Below are positions 1 through 12,600 of a stretch of 29,874 bases of DNA, in pieces. The position numbers were made by a program, and so were the translations under genes. The notes beneath the pieces are model-generated. The model made no database searches and had not been told where the DNA came from. It saw only the letters and a program-made list of their open reading frames with translations. The stretch covers positions 140,622 through 170,495 of the forward strand of contig UZAN01039457.1 of assembly GCA_900618425.1 (NCBI GenBank), read 5' to 3'. Origin of the DNA: Echinostoma caproni. Taxonomy: Eukaryota > Platyhelminthes > Trematoda > Plagiorchiida > Echinostomatidae. Position 1 is the stretch's first letter, and every line of letters begins with the position of its first letter.

Positions 1-290
1 CCGGGTAGATAATTTGGTGACGTTATCACAGGGTGGTAAACAATAAAATAGAAAAGAAATTATGCAAGTCGTACAGGAACACGTATAAAATGAGTCAAGA
101 TGTATTTATATCGTCATGTTTGGTGATGGTCAAAAATCAAGCAAAAGGAACTCCGTATGCGGCGATAACTATACTATCAGCTTTTTGGACTGATACACAA
201 CGGAAGACTTTTGCACAACTAGCAGAAAATAATCAAAATATACCGCATGCTTTTGATCACACGGAAAAACAATTTAGTCTACAAAGATAC
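1..290 (-). other. PPME1 intron 8 (partial)
   Basis: Follows the predicted GTATCT donor of exon 8. I see no PPME1 coding similarity here on the minus strand; the next exon should lie beyond the window. A 154-codon plus-strand frame over 33-497 is mostly the antisense shadow of exon 8. Confidence 0.6.
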
Positions 291-613
291 TTGCATTGGC
301 CGGGGTTTGTGACGACTCGTTTGGATGTGAAGAATGCGAATTCTCTGCTGATGCGTGATTCGTATCTTCTTTTGCGGCTTCTTCATCTTCGTCCTCGGCA
401 GCCTCGTCTTCGGCCATTCCTGGAAGTCGATGCAAGTCTCTGGACTTGGATTTGCCGATTGGTGGATTTGTGTCAGATGACGGACGAGAGCAAATGAGGG
501 CCACGCCGGATTCCAGTTCACGAGTCGCTGTTTCGCCAGTTTCGATGCGTTTCAACTGACCGGGGAAAGACACACGAGCTGATTGGAGATTCCGTAGCTG
601 CGAACTGCGCACA
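291..613 (-). CDS. PPME1: PPME1 exon 8 (conserved block plus acidic loop)
   Basis: About 323 nt. It begins with T completing the serine codon after acceptor ACTGTAG, then VRSSQLRNLQSARVSFPG, the most conserved central PPME1 segment. After roughly 25 residues the sequence turns low-complexity: Ser/Pro-rich, then EDEAAEDEDEEAAKED, then a His/Ser/Asn-rich stretch. Other PPME1 proteins carry an acidic disordered loop at this position. The best donor is GTATCT at 290; the frame would otherwise end at a stop about 10 nt further on. The 3' boundary is therefore less sure than the 5' one. Confidence 0.9.
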
Positions 614-3600
614 CTACAGTAGGCCGACGCCAAATAGGGATTATGGGGTAGGAGAATTACATAGAAGAAAGGACAGGTAATATGCTGATAGATATAAAGG
701 AATTATATCCAGATACATATACAGTGAGATTTAGAATGATTAGGGCGTTAGATAAAACCGAGTCAGAAGTACTTATCGAGTATTCGATCAGATCACTGGA
801 TGATATTTGCCGAAAATACCACTTTATGAGGCAGAAAACCCACTGACACCATGGATTTATGGCCAGAGTTGGTCGTTTAAAAAGGTATGTGGTGCACTTC
901 TAGGACCAGTAATTGTGATGCCAATGATGGAGAAAAACTATGGTTCGTGAAGCCAGACAACCAAAATGGAGTTTCAATTAATCGCACCTCCTTGCTTGCT
1001 TATATTTAAATATTTAAAATCAGATCGGAACTAAGTGACAGTGAATCGATATAGATGGAGATGCGTTGGCACCGGAAAATCATCATTGGGACAATTTGTG
1101 ATAATTCCAATTGAAAAATCGATTTTTCGTTTGACTGTGTGAACAGACCAAGCCGAATATGATGGTTTATAAATGGTTGCACTCACCGAAACTGATATGA
1201 TCGCATGCTGACTAATTACTACCTTCTGGCGAGATCCGAATGAACAACATCAACCGAATTTAGTGTTACAAGGCTAGAATGGAACATTGGGAAATTGCAA
1301 CAGGTAATGCCTGCAAACGCCCTAACATGTGCAGGATGGGATATTACCTAAAGCAGATGTTACCATCCCGAGTGTAGTGCTTCCGAATGTATGACTGAAT
1401 CGATGAACTGAGGATTGTGTGCGAAGGTGAAGTTCGAAGGATAGTCAGTTCAAATCAATCTTCCAGATTAATGGAGATATCAATGCTTGGCGAAGATGTC
1501 TCACTTGATACCATTTTGTTTTCGCCAATGTACGAGAGGTAAAAGTAAATCTCCAAGGTTGAAAGAAGGTCGATGAGCTAGTTTTGAGAAGCTGGAGATC
1601 CTTGATTCTGAGTTGTTCACGGCGAAGTGTATGAAATGGCCTAATGATTACTTGATAAACATTCACAGGTTCGAATAAAAGATGGGATAGGGTTCATCAA
1701 GTCAATCTCCTATTTTGGGTTGGACAACTGAATAGTACAATGACCCAAAACACTGACTATTCTGAAAACTAACATGAGCTTTGCACAATCATCCACTTAC
1801 ATTTGTCCTAGTTTCCACTTTCTACGGTCTTAGCAACCCCAAACAGTCAGGGATTGCGCTTACAGAAAATGAGAAGCTACTCCTTAGGATGCCCTACGCC
1901 AAGTATATATAGAGTATTATTAGAAAAACTAAAGAGGGTGAAATGAGAAAGCACTACAAGTAACCATATTCATTTTGTATGGTGGAAGCAGCAGGTTAAA
2001 GCAATGTTTTTGTATTGAGTAAAACCCTGCACAGAATTTCATCGGACATAGTCAGGTTTAACATTCAAAAATGTCATTTATAGTGGTTTTTCTGGGGTAA
2101 TAGTCCATGCAGAGGGAGCCCTGTTTTCCGCAATGACAGATTAAGGGAAAGTTTGACCAAAACATCTAGATATTGTAATGCATCATACATGAAAGATGTT
2201 TGCATCGGCTCACTAAACACATTTCTCGTCGGATAAGCAAACCGGTGAAGAAGTAGTTACCACTAAACCTGGTCGAAGCTTTCGCAGTCACTCACTCACT
2301 CATTCACACATGTTTAGAAGTATTGACGTGATCCGGTCATGACCTCTGCATGTCATTATAATCACGACTACGAGTTAACCCAGAANAACCCAGAACAGCC
2401 ACACAGATGACTGGCCACAATAGATTTGTATATCCATGATTTTACTCAATCGAAAACTGTCGTCGTTTTCATACATTCTGTACTTGGGGGTGGGCACACT
2501 GATGCATGCGCGATTGCGTATGGACCGCTGCGGATGGTGATATGCTCCGTGCCGTTTGTCACGGTTCCGTGCGATGCAAAAGTGGTCAAAGATGATCCGA
2601 AATGCGTGGAACTGAATGAAATAAAAGTCTGCCACATTCCGGTTGTTTACTACAGCGTCCTAGTTATGCGAATGGACCGTATTTTGTGGATACAGCATAC
2701 CGAATAGATCTCGTAAACCGAATATCGTGTCTAAATGGTATGTTACGATGGGATAAATTACAATTTGCTCATTTTCAAATTTGTGACTGCACTAAGTACA
2801 ATTGGGGTTAGGGTATTGCCGTGAGGCGGGGATAAAAAAAAGTCGGTTCATGGGGGGATTAGGATGTTGCAATGTGGAAGTTTTGGGCCCAGTGACGNTT
2901 ATTACACACTTTCGTGTGATGAACAGCAGACGAGGTGGAACCCCATAATCACGAGGACCTGCTGTTTAGTGATGGAAACCGGTAACCTAAGCCCCGGGAC
3001 TTGGAGTGGTAAACCACATAAGGCCCCGATAGGTTGGGTGTGGTATTGAACCGGACGACAGCAGAGCTGCCTACCACCAAGTGATGGGTTTGGAACATCG
3101 GACCTTATGAAGCAGGAGTATGGCACTAGAAGCGGCTTAAAGCACACGATAAGCATTCATCAATCAGCCGCGGAAATATGACGGTTCTAGTGAGTGCATT
3201 AAATAGGTTCTATATACATCACAAATATACTGAAATAATAGGAGAGTAGCACTAAAAAGCGACTTGTCTAGGGTCACACAGATTCCGGGTTCATTCAGCA
3301 TCTTTCAAAAGGTAGTCTAAAAGCGATCTGTTATTATTGGGTGAGATGAAGTAAATGTGAAATGAGTTCTCATGAAGAATAAGATAGAAAATGCCACTAG
3401 GATATATTGTCCTATTCAAAGTTTGGATGTTGGAAGTGTCCAACATATTTAATCTGGCTAAGAGGGACCCAGTAACTGCAAAGTCAACACGTGTGATAGG
3501 CACAAAAGTTTCATTTTTGTCCCGCAACGCACGTAATCGTCCGTCGGGAATGGAGGCGATTTCACTAATTTCGACCCACATATTCTCCGAATTCCTCAAT

Positions 3601-6600
3601 ACGATTTTTCGATTACACGAGAAAGCTCTGGTCTACTCCTTATTTTACCAGTTGTGACTGCTGTAAGTGAAAGATTCACTCAACCTCTAATCGCTGGTAA
3701 CTAACTCCGTATCTTTTTTTAACGTGTCGATAATCTAGAGGCTCGCACCAAGTATCCCAACACTGCGGCTTAATGTAATTCCACGTGTCTGTCTGATGAG
3801 TGAGTGAGTCTGAGTGTCGCTATCTGGCCAAGCGTGAAGGTCTATGGGAATTAAGTGAATGCCAACATGTCGAACGTAAATCAGGAGTCATTCATACATA
3901 CACTACTACCGACAGCAGCCGACAGAAAGAGTGTTTTTGAAAAGCTATATCGCTGAGCTAAAAGTTAGTGGATATTATCTAGCACAAAATCAGACTCACG
4001 ATGGTCAGGTCGGACTGTATGCCAAAGGCCGATGTTTGAGTCATTACCTATGACGCCATTGGCAAAAAGGCAGTGTCAGTGTACATTGAGAACCAAGTTG
4101 TAATTAAAACTGAGTGGAAATATAGGGAAAACCTTCGGTAAGATCTTCCGTGGGAAAGATGTCTTATTTTCCGTTGGTGCTCCACAAGGTGCAATACTGT
4201 GCTTTTGTCTATTTCCATTGTTCTGATCTGAAGTACCCATTTTTTAGCGGCAGTGATGCTGGAGTGGGTAACCTCATCAAAATAGAGACCTGGATGTTTT
4301 GAGTTCGAATCCCACCATCGCCGCCCATTTTCTATCTTTTTGCATTTCTCTAAGTGGTGTTTGCACGGTGGTGGCTTTCTTCCCGAAAGTTAAGTGTACA
4401 ATTCTATAATCGATAAATAAAGTAACAAAAACAATTTTTTCATTCTCCTTAATTACGAAGTAGGCAATGTTCATTTTGATTATAATTTTCCTTAACCTTT
4501 TCAAGTGAGAAATTCGATACGAGGAAATGTTTGACCAAGGCTGAAAAGCGCGTAAGATGCGATGCAATATAAAACAATAGTGATAAGTCGCAAGGAAGAG
4601 GAGGAATGAAACGCCAACTCACCTCCATTCGATAGCTTGTGATAGAGAATAGAAAGATTGAGGTCGACTTCTTAGGAAGGCAGTCATGCCCTGAAGGGAG
4701 TTTAACGCGGAACCTATAAGACAGAAATCAAACGTTTAGAAACTAGCTTGTCGCGTGGTGAGGATGTTCCAGCCCAGCATAGTGCATGCTTTCGGTGATC
4801 TTTAAAAGCGTGGAGAACATAAGAATCTTGGATAAAAAGACAGTGAGTAAATCAAAACAGTTTCCTTAAACTTCCAAAAAACTAGTATTCGAGTGAGTGG
4901 TGGTATAGTGAATCATTTATGGCATATGAATATGCATCAATGAATGTATTCAATAATAACATTGCAGTTGATCGAAAAGGAAATGCAATGTACGAATCAC
5001 AGGTGAAATTAGAAAATCGAGAAAACCATTTAGTTTCATATTATCGTAACGATCATCATGGCTGCAAGACACTCTCGAGTATTACACCAATTCGTTTTGG
5101 AGTGCAAAAAAGAGAACAAAGTTCAAAATTTGTAACACCACCATATTATAATAAAATACTACAGTTTCAGGAGTAGCAGTAGTGTAGCTTTGAAGCAATA
5201 TAACATCCAAGGGAATAGACCAGTCAGATCTAGAATTATTTAAGCGGGTTACGTCATTGCGACGGGCGTGCTCTCTTGTTACAGGGTTTAAGTGCGACCA
5301 CCGCCAGACAACTTTATTGGTAGAAAGTTTCGCTTTCTTCCGGTTCAACGTCATATGGGGCTTTGTGTGGCTCGTCACTCCAGGTCCAATAACTTAAGGT
5401 GTCTCCTAGCAAAATTGAATAGTAGGTCCGTGTGACCATAGGGTTTATTCTGTGAACTATTCATTACACTATGGTGTGTACTTGAAAAGTGAACATAACC
5501 TATCAGTGGGTTAAAAAGACCCCGCACATGGAAAATGGGATCAGGTTAATTAGATGCATCAACTGAACGGGAAAGGCACAATCGATTTAGCGAGTATTCG
5601 TCACACGTGTATCATAGTTGACACTCATTAAGATGGATAGATAGGTCTATACACTGTATGGTCATCACTACGTACGCACGGAGAGAGAGAAAATAACGTG
5701 ACAAGAGACGAGTCAATCGTTTGCAACGTAATGCCATGCAAAACTATACAAAAAACGGCAATCGGGGTCAGAAAGTCTGCTCGCTATTTGATCGAAACTA
5801 TGCAGTCATAGAAATTTTGATTTCAAACATAGACCACTAGATCGTGCGGTCGTATCATTATCATCCGACCTTAGTAGCAAGCAAATTTGCCATATCTCTG
5901 ATTAACAAATTAGGATTGGGTGCGACTCTTCACATCAATTCTTAGAACCTAGGTCTACGATTTGGTTTTCAGTAAGCCGAACTAGTCCGTTATCAAACAA
6001 TACGAAGCACATCCGAACTTTTCGAGTGAAACTTGATCAAGCCATGGGAACGTCACTTGACAACTCAGTGTCCGCGTCGAATCAACAATAGAAAAATGCT
6101 AATTTTTAACACTATAGAGTCTGCAACGGACTATACAAGCTGGCGTTCTGTTCGTAAGCACGAGAGTTTCACATCGCACTTTCGTGCTCGCGTATGAACT
6201 GACCGGAGTAGCAGAAGTGAATGATTTCGATAGGAATGAATAACTCCGAGCCGATCACGAGATAACTGGATATAGGGAAGCTGTCTAGACTAGGCCCAGT
6301 TTTTGGCAACCAATTCGTGTCATACCGAGTGTCACGTCTTATAGAGACATTGTTTTGCGGAGAAGTGAACAATCACAAGACAAAATCGAATAGTTGAACA
6401 ACAATAAAATTGTCTTGTGTAGGAAAATTTTGTTCCATTAGTCACATGTTGATTGAATCACGTTTAAGTTGCTGTGGAAACAAAAAACAACAGCAATGAT
6501 TATCACCTGGAAAATGATGTCGTGTTTATTAAGAGGGGAAGGTAGCTTGCACTGGTTGTGACTCCCGAGCGCAATAAAAAACTGCGGAGGCATCGTGAGT

Positions 6601-9600
6601 TTGTTCAAATAAACTGTCCATCCAGTGTGGGATTCTGGATAAGACTCGTTCCAATAAGCTGCGTGATTTGGAGATAATTCTAACGAGCATTGATTCAGTT
6701 CATGTAGTGTTCTTACCAATCTCGTGCAAGCACAGTTGTGACGGTTAGTGAGAGAATGCTCTCAGGAAAAAAACGGATAGACAGACAATAGTAATAGTAA
6801 TGAACCTTTGTTCGAATGGTGACAGTGAGAGGAAACGTGAATATGATCAGGATTATATCCACAGTGAAGAGGAGCTCATTTTCCAGCTGGAATGAGAAGC
6901 GCATGTTAGAAATCGGAAGCGGTTTCACGAATTGCCTCTTGATCTTAGATGAATTCGACTTAACATCAGGAACACATGCACACACAACAGACAGTTCTGA
7001 GAATTGTGGTAGCGTAATGCTTATCCATATTCGGTCAGATTCGCCTCATTCAGTTATCTCGCTCTCTCTCTGTCTGTCTCTCCGAGCATCAAAAACATTC
7101 GAGATGATTGCGTTCAAAGGAAAGCAATCAAAAACGCTGATCGTCCTCAAGCCAGAAAAGGATGTCAGTCGATGACGTCGGGAACGCACTGACTTAGCTC
7201 ATTCACACGATCCGAATGCATTTAGCCACGTGAGAACACGGATCAGATTATGAGGTCGAGAGCACCAATGAACTGTAAGATATCTGAGATATTCTGCTGT
7301 GTAAGAAATTGATTACAATAAGATGGGTGAGCGGATGGAAGACGGAGCATGGAATACAACATCATTGGGGAAAAACTGCGACATTACGAAGTATTGAAAA
7401 TGCTAGGTGGGACACACCAGCCGCGTTTTTCTTAGAGTCTATGTTATAGATGACTTAATGAGAAAAGTGAAAAGTATCATCTTATGAATGGCCGTAAACA
7501 AGGAACACATGTTCAGCTGGAAATACAACATTGACAAATAGACAGTTGACAATCATCAGGAAACCAAAATGTTATCTGAGAGGAAAATCCGGTGAGTACG
7601 AAAATCTTTGAGAACGAAATAAAATTACGAAAACTATCTTTTCTATTAGCGAAAATAGTTTTTTTTCATTAATTCCGAACAAATTTTGACGGGAATGAAC
7701 GGTCTAAGTGTTGTGCAGTACAGTAGTACTTATCAAAAGCATGCACAATATAAGTACAAGCACAATCTCGGCGAACACATAAGTGTATCCTGTATGGACC
7801 AACAAAAGAAAACATTTGAAGCACAGTACCAATAGAACGATAATAAAAATTGGAAGCTAACAGACGGCTTGTGTGACATCACAAGGTGGGGGAGCACACA
7901 AAAATACGAGATAGGTCCGAACGCAATGGAGCGAGTATCTAGGTAGTCACGATAACGCGTACAGCCCTAAAGCATGATCACAGGATTGCAGGTTCACTAG
8001 CACTAATAACCGTCTCTCAGCTACACAAGCGCGAACACATGGTGAATAATGTGAAGTGAACTTGACATCAGAAGCAAGTCAAATGTTCAGGCTTGACTCG
8101 GTTGTTTATATAATCTTTCGGCCCCAGAGCATACACACTGAAAATGTGTGGCAATAAGCGAAATTGCGGGATTGACCAATCCGTAGCCATGAAAAGAGAG
8201 TTAACAGAAAAGTGCAGAATGCGGGAAGACCATTTAAATTTATAAAGGATTTAAAATATTAGAAAAATAGACAAGTTCAGGTAAAAGCAACACTTTTACT
8301 CAACATTTCTCGTAAAAATTATTGGTCACAGCGCTTATTCGTAGGTCGAACTGAATGCAGCACTAGATCTGTCAAACTTCTATCCCTCAGGTTCGGTGCT
8401 GAGATCAGTTTTGGTGATGACAGAGCAAATGTTGCGGGTAACACATTAGGTGAAAGCATCATAGGGGGTTGGTGGCGTGTGGAGTTTGGTTGGGATCTGA
8501 GGTGGAGCTGATTTCGGGGAGCAGTCTCGCTGGTAATTTTCATATATAGTCTACTACACCATCATTTTAGTTTTGTAGATTACAATAGCAGATTGACATA
8601 TCTTATTGGTTTTCTTGTCTCCATGAGACAGAACAGAACATTTTTTGTCACATACGCTCCAAAAATTCAATCTAAGCGAAGCGCTGCCTTGCAGCATTCG
8701 TCGGTACCATCTTCTTTCGATAACTTGGCCCTTGATAGTGTAACCAGAAAGATCCACGTAACAATCTTCGAATTCTCCACTCTCCTGGCTACTTCGTTTG
8801 TACTGACCTACCTTTTGAGCCCCGATAAATACTTGACTCGTTCAAACCGGACAGCTTCCGGCGCTAAATGACGTCGAAAACAGACAGATCGACCTGGGGA
8901 ATGCTACGATAACGCAAGCAATGCACAGATGGTCGCTTCAACATAGTCGTATTACCAGAACTTCAGTAGACAATGGTCATGTGGTTTTACCGCAGTGAGC
9001 GCAAAGCTGCAGTGTATTACCTTTGAATGAAAGACAGCTTGCTGCGGTAAGCAAGTTCGTGAACCTAACTGATTTTTAGTATTTAGACGATTTTAACAAG
9101 AGACGAGAAAACGCCTGCTTTAGGAAGGACTTCATAAAATTCTGACCTCACACAAATTTTACTTGCACAGAGGCAGGAATTCAGTGGACCATTCGCTTGT
9201 GCTTGTGCTTGGCCACTTCACAAGCACTGATGATATCACTTCGGCTGGTGATGAAACGTTTGCAAACGAATTGCCAAGCTCGGCGAACAGGCGAAATGGA
9301 GAACAGAGTTATTTCTTGAATTACCCCAATCCCATCGAAAATCATTTACCAATAAAATATTTTCTGGCTCGACCACCATGCCAAGCGCATAACTGAGTGA
9401 ACGAACTGATGATTGAGCATGAAGATGAACTATGAAAAAAGGCCAGTCCCAATAAAATAAATTTGACCACTACAGTGATCACGAGATAGAAAGAACGTGT
9501 TTTAACACACCACTAACGCGGCTGAAATACGACAAAGAACTCACCTTCCACTACATCAATGACCACCAGACCAGCTAAAGAAGGGATTGTACGCTTGTGA

Positions 9601-12600
9601 GCCACGTGGACAGCAACAGCACCACCCATGCTGAAAATGGAGAGAAATATATAAAAAACGATACATAATTGCAATATTTCATCACGGCGAGGAACTGAAC
9701 ATATGAAATAATTGCAATAGTTGGTTAATATATAAATGCAAATATATATGTAAACATGTAGAAATCACGTCGGTATGTGAATTCTACTGACATTAATTAG
9801 AGATAACTTCAATCAGAGTCATTAAAAAATGGAATAAAACCTTTAGCATTATAACCATCTTCCGGTTACAAAACTCTCAGATGACCCAGTTTCGCAGTTG
9901 ATAATCTACTGAAAATCCAACAATCCCTTGAGTTTCCTCTAGATGAAACACAACGGAACTACTTAAGATATAAGTCACACAGTGAATCACTGTGAGCCTG
10001 AAAGGAATGAGTTTTGTTATCGATCATACGAGATTATGAAGAGCATATCGCAGTGAATAAGGAAGGACGTTATTCAGACGCGACAAATAAGAGCGAACCG
10101 TAGAATGGGTAACAGGTCGGATACGAGCAAGTGTGACGAAATTTTGATGGTTAACACACGTGAAAGTTAGTTTGAATAGAAATTAGACTGAAACTGTTAC
10201 GCGAATGCCAACTGGCATGAAACGAGCACCACGAATGTGATGAAAGGTACATCGATATCACTATTACACCGGTGGGGAATAGGAATCCGGATGGAAAAGT
10301 TTGTTTGGATTACACGCACAATGAGCTTCGGCAAGTGTACATACAGCTGTTAAAACAACTTCTTGCCACTCATTAAAAACCGTACATTTTAGGTGCACAA
10401 GAAAGATTTTAAAAGTCTATATGTCCCGGCTTTCATCGAGAAAGCTAGCCTGTTTCAAAACACCTCATTCCGTCGGCTTTCGATAAGGGTTTTCAGCTAG
10501 CTCCGGCAGTCATTTGTGTCAAAGACAATTTAAAGAGAAACAATGAACAAGACCGAGTAAAACATAAAATAAAACTGAGCTCAGGTGTTCATGACAGTTG
10601 CCAACTTCATATGGGTTGTCTGAGGTATGGTCGATCATTTGGTGTAGCTTTGATTCATCCGTACTGAAAAACATGTGGTTACCGGATGAAGATGAGCAGA
10701 AAGCAATGCGGTTTACCTTGACGCTAGAAAAGAATTCATTCTGCAGAGAACAGAAGCAAGCTAGACTAGAGTGTGACGAAGCACTACTACATAGTCGTAC
10801 CAACTTCTCACGGGACCATCTGTGAATGAAAAATTCCATCAGAGAACGAATAAAAGACTAAGGACGATTTTATTGTAGGGTTTTGAGGCTTGGTTTGTTC
10901 GCCGTAAGCTAGTTATTTGCGTCGATCGTGACTGGCAGCGAGAGATTAACAACTAAGGATCCAGATTTGTCTCTTTGAAGAATTAACATTCAATCTGGTT
11001 ATGGTTCAATACTCCGTTTCTTGGATGAGGTCCCAAATAGAAGAAGCACACGCTGGATACAATGGTACAGACATTGGTGCACCTGCTGTGAAACCCTTTC
11101 TCAACCAATCAACACCCCGGGAACTTGGGAATTTTCCCTTACATATTTTATGCCACTTCTGCCAATGACTTCGTTTATTTATTTTAAATTTCATTGCAAC
11201 GGATGAATTTCTGATGTTTTGCGTTCAAGGTAATTCAACAAAACTCTAACTGCGATGCACTTCGAATACAAATTATCGGTGAAACCGTGGAGCGATTCAC
11301 AGAGAAAATTGAAATAAACATCAGTTTTAGTATAGCATACTCCTACTGGTATCTGATAAGTAGTAGCTTAAATATCAATTGGCGCAGTTACGTTAGCATT
11401 ATTGTTTGCTATGGCAATTTCACTTTAATTAGAACTCTAACCAAATTAATCCCAAAGTTTGCACTGACTAAATCGACAATTACCATAAGTTGAACCCTCA
11501 ATGCCAGGTATCATATATCCTAAACCAATGCTATCCAAAGGCCGTGCAAATTTCATGGTGTCGGTCTAGAACGTAGAAGTCTTCTCCACATTCACCGTAA
11601 TGATAACCTCGCAGACTACTACTACGTAAATAAAACTGCTTTACTTGTGTGGGAATATGCAGATGATGAACCGGATCTGATCTCGCCTCCTCCTCGTTTG
11701 GCGTCTCTATGAGATTTACAATCATGTGATTTCTCTTTTCGCCAGAACAGTCAGTGTGCGTGTTCCTGACGATGGAATATTTTGTCTTGAAGTGAAATTG
11801 AACGTATGATAATTCAAGCCACGAAGATGCCAAGTCGTCTACTGCGGTAGATGAACCAGCGGAAAGTTGAAGAATAAAAGAAAGAAAACTCATACAACAA
11901 ATCCAATTCAATACTACCTCTTGGGTTTTAGTTGTAGCGAAAATAACGTAGCAAGGACAAACTGAGAAGAATTCAGTGGAAAGGAGTCGAACCTCATTGT
12001 CGCCCCTTTCATCTTTCCACCAATAATGCGCTATTTTGATATACATGAAATTCAATCAATGGATTTATCGATGCGAAGAGAGCCATTGGTATAAAGAAAA
12101 TAATACAGCTTGTGTGACTACGTACCGGGAGTACTAACGAGCAGTGGAATATACAACTGAAATAATTGTCCAGGGTGTTGCATATGTATAAAACAATGTG
12201 TGCATTAGCATTAAGATCTACGACTCACAAACAAGGTAATGTAAAGTTTGATAACCAACGGCGCAGCGTATAATTACGTAATTTTTTAGGATAACAACAA
12301 TGTGTTCAGTAATTGTTGTAAATCCAATATTGCGTGATTTCGTGCATTATGGGCACTTTTCCACTCATTGCACGATGAATTTCATTTGTTTAAATGAGCA
12401 TTTTGGATACCAACTACACTCATGTAACTCGATTTTTAACCAAAAGTTAACAACGAACAACTTAACTTCAATCCGAATTTGATAAAACCTGAAACATTTC
12501 AGTGTTTTTGAGTTCGCATTACATATACAAAGAGAAAATATTACCGTTTTACACACTTCATCGTAAGTAGGAATGAAGCACTTGCTTTATGGGGTTTCAA

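Larger units (their letters stand above)
614..4622 (-). other. PPME1 intron 7 (about 4.0 kb)
   Basis: Bounded by GTGAGT at 4622 and ACTGTAG at 614. It contains an open GC-richer block (2390-2710), an R1 repeat copy (2889-3115), an unrecognised minus-strand ORF (3291-3599), a probable reverse-transcriptase remnant (4075-4215) and a tRNA-like remnant (4252-4327). In 620-2280 I recognise nothing; frames are short and AT-rich. Confidence 0.85.

Noticed and set aside
33..497. 154-codon plus-strand ORF
   Set aside because: Its C-terminal half is the antisense of the conserved PPME1 exon at 291-613. No plus-strand motif is seen.
2289..2310. CACTCACTCACTCATTCACA run as a CRISPR or satellite unit
   Set aside because: It is a short imperfect tetranucleotide run without spacers or further copies, and the region is eukaryotic.
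6438..7175. Overlapping ORFs of 90-119 codons on both strands
   Set aside because: Low-complexity, no motif, no splice-compatible link to other exons. They look like chance open frames in the intron.
9660..9720. Repeated ATTGCAAT/TGAAAT segments as a MITE
   Set aside because: The matches are short and AT-rich, without clear terminal repeats or target duplications.
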